NCBI GenBank assembly: GCA_020060385.1
Contig: JAGVAH010000023.1
Location: 1-47,264 of the forward strand
Direction of reading: 5' to 3'
DNA from: Syntrophobacterales bacterium
Lineage (GTDB): Bacteria; Desulfobacterota; Desulfobaccia; Desulfobaccales; 0-14-0-80-60-11
Length of the DNA stretch: 47,264 nt
The notes beneath the pieces were generated by a model, which was given only the letters and a program-made list of their open reading frames with translations, was not told the DNA's origin and did no database searches. Of the stretch, positions 23,786 through 33,100 are shown piece by piece. Within the stretch, counting starts at the first letter, position 1, and every line of letters starts with the position of its first letter. A program made the position numbers and the translations under genes.

Positions 23786-23898
23786 GCGTTCTCCTTTCCT
23801 TTCCGGTTATTACCGGCAGCGCCGAGGCCGCGCCAACTTGCTTCACCAGGGTAAATGAGGTAAATATCAAATTGGTTGTGGCCTCGGCTGCAGCCGCG

Positions 23899-23949
23899 GG
23901 GAAGGCCGGCCTGCTTCCTTGCCCGGGACAGCCGGCCTTCCCTTCTTTT
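23899..23949. terminator. strong hairpin followed by T-rich run
   Basis: GGGAAGGCCGGC (23899-23910) pairs perfectly with GCCGGCCTTCCC (23931-23942) and is followed on the plus strand by TTCTTTT. On the plus strand it reads as a rho-independent terminator, yet no plus-strand gene precedes it; on the minus strand it lies upstream of the TonB fragment. Its role is unclear. Confidence 0.45.
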
Positions 23950-24072
23950 GCCGATATTCCCCTTGGTGGTTGATTATCCCCCTGGCAGTAAAATTGTTGC
24001 AGGTGTTAAGGCTCTGAAATCACCATGACCTGATTGGCCGCGAACCAAAAAGGTTAAGCAAAAACCCGGCGG

Positions 24073-24681
24073 CTATTCCTGGTATTTCCCCGCCAGGGGG
24101 TCTTTACCGTGGGGAAAGATGGAGGCAAAGGCGTCAAACTTGTCGATTCCCCTTACGGAGCAGTACTTCATCCCCCGGTTGCTCCCGGTCATCATCAAGG
24201 GTCTGGCCTTTCCCAGGTCCAGGGAGCCATCCGGCAAATACACCGCATCCGCCACCTCCAGGTGCACCACCTGGCCCATGATGAGCACATACTGCTCTTC
24301 CTCATATTCTTTCGCCAGGCGGCACTCCATCCAGGCGTAACAGCCGCTGATCCCCGGCGCCTTGACTTGCACCGACGGCTTTTCCAAAAGACCGTCCAGT
24401 TCGAATTCATCCGCATCCGGCGGACTGAAGCGGGCCGTGGGGATCACCTTGTCGGCCAGGTCCGTCCCCGGGAAGTTGAGGACAAACTCCCCGGCGGCCC
24501 GAATATTGGCCAAGGTGTCCCGCGTCTTGGCCGAGGCGACACATACCAGGTCCAGGGGCCGCAAGACCGGCATCACGCAGGAATAAGGGGCGATATTGCG
24601 AATCCCCTCCGGGCTGATGGTGGAGATGAAGGCCACCGGCAGCACCATGAAGGATTCCCGTTTGCAAGGATTAAGAATCAT
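24073..24681 (-). CDS. flavin reductase family protein (flavoredoxin-like)
   Basis: A 202-residue FMN-binding protein. Family features are ILNPCKRESFMVLPVAFISTISPEGIRNIAPYS at the start (substrate/FMN-binding strand), the NFPGTDLADKV segment, and GCYAWMECRLAKEYEEEQYVLIMGQVVHLEV near the middle, as in flavoredoxin and related flavin reductase-like domains of sulfate reducers. These transfer electrons or bind FMN as split-barrel dimers. The ATG at 24681 has GAGAGG about 9 bases upstream and begins at the conserved N-terminus, so longer versions are rejected. It lies between two TonB-receptor remnants on the same strand; no functional link is evident. Confidence 0.85.
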   Translation of the reverse strand: MILNPCKRESFMVLPVAFISTISPEGIRNIAPYSCVMPVLRPLDLVCVASAKTRDTLANIRAAGEFVLNFPGTDLADKVIPTARFSPPDADEFELDGLLEKPSVQVKAPGISGCYAWMECRLAKEYEEEQYVLIMGQVVHLEVADAVYLPDGSLDLGKARPLMMTGSNRGMKYCSVRGIDKFDAFASIFPHGKDPLAGKYQE

Positions 24682-24712
24682 GTCCAAATTCCTCTCCCAA
24701 AAGCTGGGGCCT

Positions 24713-24950
24713 CTAATAACGAAGCTGAATGCCCCCATAGACGGTCGCGGTGGGCAGGGGATAACCCGCGTCCTCCTTGTAGTATTGACTGGTCAGGTTT
24801 TCCCTTCCAATAAGTGTCCAAAGAAATCGTGGGCGCGGCGCTGGGCGGCTCTGCAGGCGCGTTTTCCCCGGCAAACCCCAGCAATGGCAGAGACGCCCAG
24901 AAGACCAAGAAGGCCCGATACTTAGCCAACGCCTTCTGCCACATCCCCAT
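24713..24950 (-). pseudogene. TonB-dependent receptor remnant: signal peptide joined to C-terminal beta strand
   Basis: The ATG at 24950 follows GGAAGGAG and encodes a signal peptide (MGMWQKALAKYRAFLVF, then ASLPLLGFAGEN). About 45 residues later a different frame encodes NLTSQYYKEDAGYPLPTATVYGGIQLRY followed by TAG 24713-24715, a typical last strand of a TonB-dependent barrel, ending in aromatic residues. So a gene of about 600-800 codons lost its whole interior. The junction lies near 24795-24825. Its leader resembles that of the intact receptor at 26061. Confidence 0.75.
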
Positions 24951-25531
24951 TTCTCCTTCCTCAATCCAGACGTAAGCCCTCCGTTTCAACAACCCGGCCC
25001 GGCTCTGGTAGAAATGGAGATGGGGCCGCGGTTGTCCTGACGCTCCGGTCCTGGAGAGGGCGGCTTCCTTCCTGGCAGGGGGGGCCGCCTTCTCTTGGGA
25101 GCAAAACTTTGTGAAATATTTCTTTAACAATTGGGGTAAAAAAAAACCACAAGACTCCACCTTCCCGTGGATGGCCTTCGTGGCTCAGTGCTACAAGGTT
25201 TTAGACTTTAGGGTGTTGGGAAAAGGGGTTCAATCCCCTAATTATCAATCTAGGTGTAAAACGGCTGCCAATATTTTGTCAAGAACTATTTCTCTGCCCC
25301 GCCCGGGCCGGAGTCGGCGGTCGCCATGCCCTGGAGCGCGGCCCCAGGCGGGCAGAATCTCCGTCTTGGGCCAGAACACCCACCGCCGTCTCCTCCGCAT
25401 TCTCCAAGACCCGGGCCTCGCTTCCCTGATGGCCTCCCCTGGGCCTGGTTTTTAACATCCATGGTGTCAGGATGCTGGTTACCTGCCGATAGAAGACGGC
25501 CCCGGAGAATTGTTCCCTTCCCTTTTTCTTC
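24951..25531. other. intergenic region between divergent receptor genes
   Basis: No supported gene. On the minus strand the first ~70 bases carry CATTTCTACCAGAGCCGGGCCG, which closely matches CATTTCTACCAGAACCAGGGCCG in the leader of the intact receptor at 26005-26030. Several GC-rich hairpins lie at 25040-25090. The stretch 25180-25260 has a T-arm-like word but no tRNA cloverleaf. Confidence 0.5.
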
Positions 25532-25559
25532 TTGACAGAGGGAAAATATTTTTTATGAT
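25532..25559 (+). promoter_or_regulatory. sigma70-type promoter of the cobalamin-riboswitch operon
   Basis: -35 TTGACA (25532-25537) and -10 TATGAT (25554-25559) with a 16-bp spacer, both near consensus. Transcription should start near 25566, just upstream of the riboswitch. Confidence 0.7.
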
Positions 25560-25577
25560 GTTCACTAATTTCAGCGT

Positions 25578-25742
25578 ACAGGCGCCCTTCGGGGCTTAAA
25601 AGGGAAGCCGGTGCAAGTCCGGCATGGTCCCGCCGCTGTAACCGGGGACGAAACCTGCGTGATGCCACTGTTTGGCTGGAGCCGAATGGGAAGGCGCAGG
25701 GAGTAGGCGGATCCGGAAATCAGAAGACCTGCCTGTATGTCA
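25578..25742 (+). ncRNA. cobalamin (adenosylcobalamin-type) riboswitch
   Basis: The conserved core is clear: GCCGGTGCAAGTCCGGCATGGTCCCGCCGCTGTAACCGG (split here only as one continuous match region 25606-25644), GATGCCACTG at 25661-25670, ATGGGAAGGCG near 25686-25696, and AATCAGAAGACCTGCCTG at 25719-25736. These are the B12-box elements of the Cobalamin riboswitch family. Binding of a corrinoid is expected to favour the downstream terminator at 25838 and switch the receptor/chelatase operon off. Confidence 0.95.
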
Positions 25743-25837
25743 GCGGTTATACCCCCACGCGTGATGGGGGCTGACCCGGCCGGCGCAGGGATGGAAAACC
25801 TGCCCGGCCGCTCCTGGGGACAAAGCAAACTGGGTGC

Positions 25838-25876
25838 AATCCTTGGGTCCGTTCTTGGACTCAAGGATTTTTTTTT
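25838..25876 (+). terminator. rho-independent terminator, expression platform of the riboswitch
   Basis: AATCCTTG (25838-25845) pairs with CAAGGATT (25862-25869), with an inner TCC/GGA pairing, followed by seven more T residues to 25876. It lies about 100 bases after the riboswitch core and before the receptor gene, so it is the likely B12-controlled attenuator. Confidence 0.8.
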
Positions 25877-26060
25877 GCATGGAGAGTTCCAGTGCCCAAA
25901 GGATTAGCGACGGCAAGACGGAAAGAGGAAGGAGGGGCGGTACCCGGCCAAGAGTCCCTGCCCCTCCTTCAGACCAACCCTCAGCGCATAAAGATCGGCC
26001 CTCTTCATTTCTACCAGAACCAGGGCCGAGGCGCAAATCGAAAGGAGAAGGAGAGTGACT

Positions 26061-28391
26061 ATGCGGCGGAGGTTCTGGTGTACCTGGATCATGGGGTTCT
26101 CGTGGTTATTGTGCCTGGGGATGCCCTCCCCGAGTTGGGCCCAAGGGGCTGAGGAGCAGGTGACAGTGGCATCCCCGGCAGAAAGCCAAAGGACCGGGGC
26201 CCCGGCTGCCACCCCGGCTGCCCCCGAGAAGGTAATGGCTTTGGATAAGATTGTGGTGACGGCCACCAAGACGGAACGCAATCCCGACGATGTCCCGGCC
26301 AGCATTACCATTATCACCAAAGAGGACATCAGAAAACGGAACGTCCAAACGGTGGATGAAGCCCTGGCCCAGGTCCCCGGGGCCTTCGACAACCGGCGCC
26401 GCATCTGGGGGGATAGCATGACCAATGTGAATCTCCGGGGTTTCCCGGCGGACGGCCAAAAACGCACCCTGGTCCTCCTAGACGGCCAGAATATTGCCAA
26501 CGCCTTTAGCAACTCCGTGGCCTGGAGCAGCATACCGGTGGAAAATATCGAGCGCATCGAGGTGATCCGGGGGCCTTTTTCCGCGCTTTACGGCGGCAAC
26601 GCCATGGGCGGGGTCATCAATATCATCACCAAGACCCCCAAGAAACTGGAATTGGTGGCCCAGGGCGGCTACGGCACCTATGACTCCTGGACCTACTATC
26701 TGGGAGCGGGGGACCGCCTCTGGGATAGAGTGAGCGTGCAGGCGGGGTTTAATTATCGCCTCTCCGCCGGCTATCCCAGCTCCATGGTGAACAAAACGGC
26801 CACCCCGGGGACCTCGGCGACCAATGTGGTGGGCTGGCAACCCACCCAGACGACCACCGGCAGCCCCACCTATCGCATCGGCGATACCGGGGATTACAAT
26901 TGTAACGATTACAGCCTCAACGCCAAGATCAGTTGGGATCTGGCCCCGGGCCATAAGATGGTCTTCAGCACCCTGCAGAGCTGGAGCGACTTTGGCTATG
27001 GTATGTACCATTCCTATCTGCGCAACGCCGCCACCGGCGCCACGGTGGTCAATGGCACCGTGGGCCTCCAGGGCACCAACACCCGCTTTCGGAATCTCCA
27101 GGAAGGCGCCTTCCTGAACAGCGATGGCCGGGACCAGATCCAGGTTTATGATCTGACTTCCGAACACCGGATCACGGAGAGCACCAAAATCAAGCTCCAT
27201 GGCGGCCTGTTGAACCAGCCCACTAATTGGAGCGCTACTCCCAGTTCCTCCGACCCCCAGACCACCTTCAGCGGCGGTCCGGGAACCTCCTCCTTCTCCC
27301 CCAGCCAGAACTGGGTGGCGGAGTTGCAGGTGGATCAAGCCCTGGGCCAGAAGCAGCTGTTGGTGGGAGGGATCTCCTATAACACCGGCTGGTCGAACAC
27401 CAAATCGTATACGGTGAACAATTGGCGGAACCCGGAAGCGGTATCTGTCCTCAATTATCTGAGCGGCGGCCGGGACCGGAATCTCGGGCTCTACCTCCAG
27501 GACGAAATCGCCTGGCATCCTAAGTTCAATACCATCCTGGGGGTGCGCCTGGATTGGTGGCAAACCTATGGTGGCAATTACATGCAGACCACCGGCGACC
27601 CCATTGTCTACCTGCCCAGCCGGAGCCAACTGGCCCTCAGCCCCAAATTCGCCGTGCTCTACCGCCCCCTGGAGTGGATGACCTGGCGGGCCTCGGTGGG
27701 GCGGGCCTTCCGGGCCCCCAATATCTATGAACTTTACCGCACCTGGCTCACCAGCAGCGGCACCCTGTACAAGGGCAATGCCAACCTGAACCCCGAAACC
27801 ACCTGGTCCTGGGAGATCGGCGCCACCTTCAAACCTTTTAAAGGGACGGTCTTGACCTTCACCTACTATGAAAATTACATCAACGACCTGATTTACCGGG
27901 TCACCGACCCATCCGACCCCAGCGGCAAGACACAGCTGTATGAGAATGCCGCCAAGGCCACCATCAAAGGGGTGGAACTGGAGATCACCCAGAAGCTCTG
28001 GTCCTGGCTGGAAATTTTCGGCAACACCACCCTGCTGGACGCCCGGATTAACGACAACCCCTATAATCCGGATTCCGTGGGCAGAAAAATCACCTCCACC
28101 CCCCGGCAGCAATTCAACTTCGGGGTGACGGCCACCTATTGGAAGATCAAGGCCTACCTCTCGGGACGCTACGTCAGCAAGATGTTCAGCCGGGACGACA
28201 ACAGCGATGTGGTCAATAATGTCTATGGGTCCTATGATCCTTACTTCACCCTGGACACCAAGGTGATCTTCTCCCCGGTGAAGTATGTGGACCTCTCCCT
28301 GGCCGTGAATAACCTGTGCGACCGGGAATACTACCAGTATTACCCCAGCCCCGGCCGGACCATCTGGACCCAGGTGACCCTGAAATATTGA
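26061..28391 (+). CDS. TonB-dependent outer-membrane receptor (corrinoid or metal-tetrapyrrole uptake)
   Basis: A 776-residue receptor. A signal peptide (RRRFWCTWIMGFSWLLCLGMPSPSWAQ) is followed by a TonB box ALDKIVVTATKTERN, a plug domain (PASITIITKEDI, NVNLRGFPADGQKRTLVLLDG, ERIEVIRGPFSALYGGNAMGGVINIITK) and a 22-strand-type barrel ending in RTIWTQVTLKY. The ATG at 26061 is preferred over GTG 26055 because AAGGAG lies 7 bases upstream. It is the first gene under the cobalamin riboswitch, and ExbB-like, DUF2149 and CobN-like genes follow in the same direction. The ligand is probably a corrinoid or cobalt complex, but hmu-type gene order also allows a porphyrin. Confidence 0.92.
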   Translation: MRRRFWCTWIMGFSWLLCLGMPSPSWAQGAEEQVTVASPAESQRTGAPAATPAAPEKVMALDKIVVTATKTERNPDDVPASITIITKEDIRKRNVQTVDEALAQVPGAFDNRRRIWGDSMTNVNLRGFPADGQKRTLVLLDGQNIANAFSNSVAWSSIPVENIERIEVIRGPFSALYGGNAMGGVINIITKTPKKLELVAQGGYGTYDSWTYYLGAGDRLWDRVSVQAGFNYRLSAGYPSSMVNKTATPGTSATNVVGWQPTQTTTGSPTYRIGDTGDYNCNDYSLNAKISWDLAPGHKMVFSTLQSWSDFGYGMYHSYLRNAATGATVVNGTVGLQGTNTRFRNLQEGAFLNSDGRDQIQVYDLTSEHRITESTKIKLHGGLLNQPTNWSATPSSSDPQTTFSGGPGTSSFSPSQNWVAELQVDQALGQKQLLVGGISYNTGWSNTKSYTVNNWRNPEAVSVLNYLSGGRDRNLGLYLQDEIAWHPKFNTILGVRLDWWQTYGGNYMQTTGDPIVYLPSRSQLALSPKFAVLYRPLEWMTWRASVGRAFRAPNIYELYRTWLTSSGTLYKGNANLNPETTWSWEIGATFKPFKGTVLTFTYYENYINDLIYRVTDPSDPSGKTQLYENAAKATIKGVELEITQKLWSWLEIFGNTTLLDARINDNPYNPDSVGRKITSTPRQQFNFGVTATYWKIKAYLSGRYVSKMFSRDDNSDVVNNVYGSYDPYFTLDTKVIFSPVKYVDLSLAVNNLCDREYYQYYPSPGRTIWTQVTLKY

Positions 28392-28434
28392 GGGCATCAG
28401 GGGACTGTTAGGTCAACAGCATAAAGGATACGAG

Positions 28435-29202
28435 ATGGATTTAAACCTGGTTTTGTGGCTCGGCGGCATGCTTTTCAGCCTGAGCATTTTTGTGGTCAAG
28501 GTGGGCTTTGGCCTGGGTTTGGGGCGGCTGGGCTGGAAGGGAATCTCTCTGACCCTGGGTTTGTATCTGGGCATTTTCCTGCTGGCGGCCCCCTTATCCG
28601 CGGGCTTGATAAAGCTACTGGAGCCGGTGGTGAGAAAAGGTCCTTATCTCCATGCCCTCATGGCCGCGGGCCTGATTGCCTGGGGCATATACGTCATCCA
28701 CCGGCTGGCCGGGCCGGGTCCGGCGGGCGGCCTGCCAGCCAAACCCCACATTGCCCCGGCCCCCGACCCGGACCGGCTGACCCATCGCCCGGTCCTCTTT
28801 CTCCTGGTTCCCTGCCCCGTGTGCCTTACGGCCATTATCTTTTCCACCTGGGCGGCCTTACAGGTGTTTAAGCTGCCGGCGTTGGCGGTGGGCGCCGGGC
28901 TGGGCCTTACTTTTATTATCCTGTCCCTGCTGGTTTTCCTTTTCATCAGACTCTTTACCCTCAGGTCAACGCTTCTCAGCAAGCGCCTTGCCCTGGGGCT
29001 CAGCATGATCGGCATCGGCCTTTATTTTCTTACTTCCCTCTTTCTGCCGGCCCAGATTGAGGCGGCCAAGAGTGTTTATCAATCATTTGTCACCGAAGGC
29101 GGCAGTATTGCCTTCGGGGACCACCTGGGGGTGTTTTTGCTGCTTTTCGCAGCCATGTTGATCGGCTTTCTCCTCAAAAAAAGACCCGAGGTTAGCGAAT
29201 GA
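28435..29202 (+). CDS. DUF2162-like predicted membrane transporter
   Basis: A 255-residue protein with about seven helices. The mid-protein motif LVPCPVCLTAI in a predicted helix end is a conserved Cys-pair signature of the DUF2162 predicted-transporter family as I remember it; the first half (LVLWLGGMLFSLSIFVVKVGFGLGLG) also fits. Members are often encoded with CobN-type chelatases, ExbB-like proteins and DUF2149. It overlaps the next gene by 4 bases (ATGA), indicating translational coupling. It may be the inner-membrane component that moves the released metal or tetrapyrrole. Confidence 0.75.
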   Translation: MDLNLVLWLGGMLFSLSIFVVKVGFGLGLGRLGWKGISLTLGLYLGIFLLAAPLSAGLIKLLEPVVRKGPYLHALMAAGLIAWGIYVIHRLAGPGPAGGLPAKPHIAPAPDPDRLTHRPVLFLLVPCPVCLTAIIFSTWAALQVFKLPALAVGAGLGLTFIILSLLVFLFIRLFTLRSTLLSKRLALGLSMIGIGLYFLTSLFLPAQIEAAKSVYQSFVTEGGSIAFGDHLGVFLLLFAAMLIGFLLKKRPEVSE

Positions 29203-29807
29203 ATATCCTGGCAGGTCTGGAAACGTTTCTCTATGTCATCGCTTCCGCCCTTTTTTATCCGGTGGTGATTGGGCTCATTCTTCTTACCTTCTGGATCGTC
29301 ATTTCCTTTGGCTCCCTGATGCGGGAATATCTGGAGCGGCGTCAGGGGCACCTGGCGGCGCTATTAAGCTATCAACGGCTCCTTGACTCCCTGGCCCTGA
29401 CCCCGGGGGAGGACCTGGAGCTGGACCTGGAGAGGCGGCTGCAGGTGGCGGAACTGGAGCTGATTAAAAGTTTGGATAAAATCCGGTTCGCCATCCGGGT
29501 GGGCCCGGCCGTGGGCCTGATGGGGACCCTGATCCCCATGGGCATCTCCCTGGCGGCCCTGGCCCAGGGAGACATGCCCAAAATGGCCGGCAGCATGGTG
29601 ACCGCGTTCACCGCCACGGTCATCGGCCTGGCCTGCGGGGTGGCCGCCTACCTCATGTCCCTGGTCCGGGAAAAATGGGTGCGGGCCGACATGCGGGAGA
29701 TGGAATACCTCACCGAACTGCGCCTGCGGCAGGCCCAGGGGCAAAGGTCAAAGATCAAGGGGGGAGGGGAAGATGAGTTTCCTAAAAAGACGGCGGCGAT
29801 TCGATAG
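29199..29807 (+). CDS. MotA/TolQ/ExbB-family proton-channel protein
   Basis: A 202-residue inner-membrane protein. One N-terminal helix (YVIASALFYPVVIGLILLTFWIVI) is followed by a cytoplasmic region and two more helices with GPAVGLMGTLIPMGISLAAL and MVTAFTATVIGLACGVAAYLM, the conserved ExbB/TolQ channel segment. Such proteins use the proton gradient to energise TonB-type or related work at the envelope. It overlaps both the DUF2162-like and DUF2149-like genes. The following small protein, with one helix, would be its ExbD-like partner. Confidence 0.9.
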   Translation: MNILAGLETFLYVIASALFYPVVIGLILLTFWIVISFGSLMREYLERRQGHLAALLSYQRLLDSLALTPGEDLELDLERRLQVAELELIKSLDKIRFAIRVGPAVGLMGTLIPMGISLAALAQGDMPKMAGSMVTAFTATVIGLACGVAAYLMSLVREKWVRADMREMEYLTELRLRQAQGQRSKIKGGGEDEFPKKTAAIR

Positions 29808-30111
29808 ATACGACGAACCCCTGGAAGACCCCATCTCCGGGGTGGCCAACCTCTTTGACGCCAGCGTGGCCTTTATTGTCAGCATGATGATCGCCCTCTT
29901 TATGGCCTATAACATGCTGGACCTGGTGAATCCCAAGTCGGAGGTGACCATCACCAAAAAGAACGCGGCCGGGGAGATGGAGATCATTACCAAGAAAGGC
30001 AAGGAAATTAAGGTGACCAAGGTGACGGATAAGAGGTTGAGCGGGGAGGGGATCAGGCTGGGCACGGCCTATCGGCTTAAGGATGGCCGGGTGGTGTATG
30101 TGCCGGAATAA
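29773..30111 (+). CDS. DUF2149-like, ExbD-like single-helix protein
   Basis: A 112-residue protein with an N-terminal cytoplasmic part (EDPISGVANLFDASVAFIVSMMIALFMAYNML), one membrane helix and a C-terminal Lys/Glu-rich periplasmic domain ending GTAYRLKDGRVVYVPE. This is the DUF2149 pattern; the FDASVAF motif at the helix start resembles the LxDVxxxLLxFF region of ExbD. It overlaps the ExbB-like gene by 35 bases and the CobN-like gene by 29. I infer that it forms the ExbB/ExbD-like motor with the preceding protein. Confidence 0.8.
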   Translation: MSFLKRRRRFDRYDEPLEDPISGVANLFDASVAFIVSMMIALFMAYNMLDLVNPKSEVTITKKNAAGEMEIITKKGKEIKVTKVTDKRLSGEGIRLGTAYRLKDGRVVYVPE

Positions 30112-33100
30112 AACGGTCAGCTCCGGCCACGCCCCCCGCTCCCGGACCAGGACCCTCCTCTGCCTGGGCTGCCTGCTGTTTTGTCTGTTCACGGCCCCGG
30201 GGTGGGCTAAAGTTGCGCCCATCGACGTCAGCCTGCTCCTGGGGGATATCCCCGCCAAGACCGCCATTGAGGCGGTGAAGGCCCTTTACCGGGAATATCC
30301 CCATCTTCAGTCCAAGGTGAAATTCCACCTTTATCCCAACCTGCAGCCAGGGGCCCGGGGGCAAGACCTGTCGCCGGTGAGCCGCTCCCGTCTCATTTTC
30401 ATCATGATCATGGGCAACCGCCAGGTGGAGGCGGCCAGGCCCGAACTGGAGGAGGCCATCAAACAGGGGGGCAAGGTCTACGGGGTGATGGGCGGTTCTC
30501 TGCCTGCCGACCAGAAGCAGATGGGCCTCAGGATCGATAAAAATATTATGGCCTACTTCAGCGCCGGCGGTCTGGAAAATATTAAAAACGCCCTCCTTTA
30601 TGCCTTAAATAAGGACTTCTCCCTGCAGGTTTCCTTCCAGCCGCCCCGGGAAATTCCCCCTCTGGGCATCTATTGCTATAAAACCAAAAAAGTCTTTACG
30701 GACTTCCAGGCATACAAACAGGCCTATGCCGCCTACCGGCAAGGCAAACCCTGGATCGGGGTGATTGGTTACAAATACCATGTGGGCCTGGGTCAGGTAA
30801 GGGACCTGGAGGCCATCAGCCGCAGCCTGGAAGGGGCGGGATTTAACGTCCTGCCGGTGTATGGCCCCATTGAGGCCATTTTCGAAAAGTTCTTTTGCCA
30901 GGATGGCGGTCCGGCCGCCGCCCCCGGCTCCGGCCAAGCCGGAAGTCAGGACCATGGACCCCACCCCCTTCTCAGCCGGGTGCGGCTGGTTATCGCCCTG
31001 GGGATGAAGGTGGGGATCAATCCCCTAGTCCTCATACCCCTGTTAAGCAAACTGAAGGTCCCGGTCATCAACGCCATCTCCCTTTACGGCCAGTCCCGGG
31101 AGGCCTGGGAGAAGTCACCCGTGGGCCTGGATATCTTTTCCCGTTCCTTTCTGGTGGCCAACCCGGAGATGGCGGGGATTATCCAGCCCACGGTGGTGGC
31201 CTCCAAGGAGAGAAGGGTCGATCCAGCCACGGGGTTTGAGTATATCGTGGAAGAACCGATCCCTGAACGGATAGCCAGGCTCACCGCCAGGGTGAAGGCC
31301 TGGATCAATCTTCAGGACAAACCCAACCGGGAGAAGAAGATTGCCCTGGTCTATTACAACTATCCGCCGGGGAAGAACAATATCGGCGCGACGACGCTGA
31401 ATGTGCTGCCTGACAGTTTGTGGGAGATACTCCGCAGCCTTAAAGAGGCAGGCTACGATCTGGGGGGGCGGGAGCCGGTGAGCAAGGAGCAGCTCTTTCA
31501 GGACATTCAGAATTACGGCCGCAATATCGGCAACTGGGCCCCGGGGGAAGTGGCCAGACTGGCCCAGAGGGCGGAAAAAACGGTCTTCTCCGGCAAGGCC
31601 CAGGAGGGCGGGGGCGGGGGACCGGTGCTGATTCCCCTGACGGTTTATCAGAAGTGGTTTAAAGAGTTGCCCCCCGGCCTGCAGAAATTCATTCTGAAAA
31701 GCTGGGGCCCGGTGGAGCAGAGCAACATCATGATCTGGCGGGACGCCCAGGGCGCAAAATTTCTGGTCATCCCCGCGGTGCGTTATGGCAACCTCCTGTT
31801 CACCCCGCAGCCGGCCCGGGGCTGGGAACAGGATATCAAGAAAGCTTATCACGACGTCCACGTCGCCCCCCATCATCAGTACGTCGCCTTTTACCTCTGG
31901 CTGCAAAAGGGCTTTAAAGCCGATGCCGTGGCCCATATCGGCACCCACGGCACCCATGAATGGCTGCCGGGAAAAGAAGTGGGGTTCACCCGGGAAGACC
32001 CCCCGGAGGTCTTGATCCAGGACCTGCCCAATATCTATCCCTACACCGTGGATGACGTGGGAGAAGGGCTCCAGGCCAAGCGCCGGGGCCTGGCGGTGAT
32101 CATCGACCATATGACCCCACCCTTTGATCAGGCCGGCATGAATAAAGAATTGAAGGAACTTGCCGCCCTAATCAACGACTACGGGGTCGCCAAGGAAAAG
32201 AGCTCCTCCCTGGCCGCAGCCAAACTCCAAGAGATCAACGCGCTGGCCAAACAGCAAGGCTTGCTCACCGACCTCAAGATGGCGGAGATCAAGACCGAGG
32301 GCCAAATTGAAGAGGTGGAGCATTACCTTAAAGAGATTGGGGAAAAACAGACCCCTTTTGGCATGCATACCTTGGGGAAATCACCGGTGGAGAAATACCG
32401 CCGCACGACCGCGGAGGCTATTCTTGCCATTGAGAAAGGGTTAACTGGGGAGGAGAGGCAAGCCAGGCTCGCGGACTTGGAAGATAGAATAAAGCGCTCC
32501 GGACCCAGCGAGATGGAGGCCTTAATCGCCGCCCTTTCCGGCCAATACGTCCAGGCGGCCCAGGGGAACGACCCCATCAGAAACCCCGATTCCCTGCCCA
32601 CCGGGAAAAACTTTTATGCCTTTGATTCCACCAGGCTTCCCGCCTCCAAGACGTATGAGATGGGGGCCCAGCTGGCCCGGGAATTGATCGCAGGCTATCA
32701 AGCCAAGCACGGGCAATACCCCGACAAACTTTCCTTTGTCCTCTGGGCCACGGAAACCATCCGCCATGAAGGGGTGATGGAGTCCCAGATTATGTATCTG
32801 CTGGGGATTAAACCCCAAAGGAACGAGCGGGGCCGGGTTATCGGGGTGGAGGTCATACCCAGGAAGGAGCTGGGCCGGCCCAGGATTGACGTCGCCATGG
32901 TCCCCTCCGGACTTTACCGGGACCTCTTCCCCAACCTCATGGATTTGCTGGACCAGGCGGTGACCTTGGCCAAAAAGCAAAATGAAGCGGACAACATCCT
33001 CCGGGAGAATATCCTGCGGACCCAGAAGATGCTGAGGGCAAAAGGCCTCGCTTTGGAACAGGCGGAAAGGCTGGCCGCGGTGCGGCTCTTCACCACCCCT

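Noticed and set aside
25170-25260. tRNA-like words (GGCTCAGTG, GGGGTTCAATCCCCT).
   Set aside because: Arms do not assemble into a cloverleaf with a 7-bp acceptor stem; the T-stem pairing is incomplete.
26478-28397. A very long open frame antisense to the TonB receptor (over 600 codons).
   Set aside because: Its translation is Gly/His/Val-rich without family motifs, and the plus strand clearly encodes a receptor with signal peptide, TonB box and barrel end. High GC third positions create such shadows.
31115-32110. Long antisense frame inside the CobN-like gene.
   Set aside because: No ribosome site or recognisable domain; the sense strand has the conserved HIGTHGTHEW motif here.
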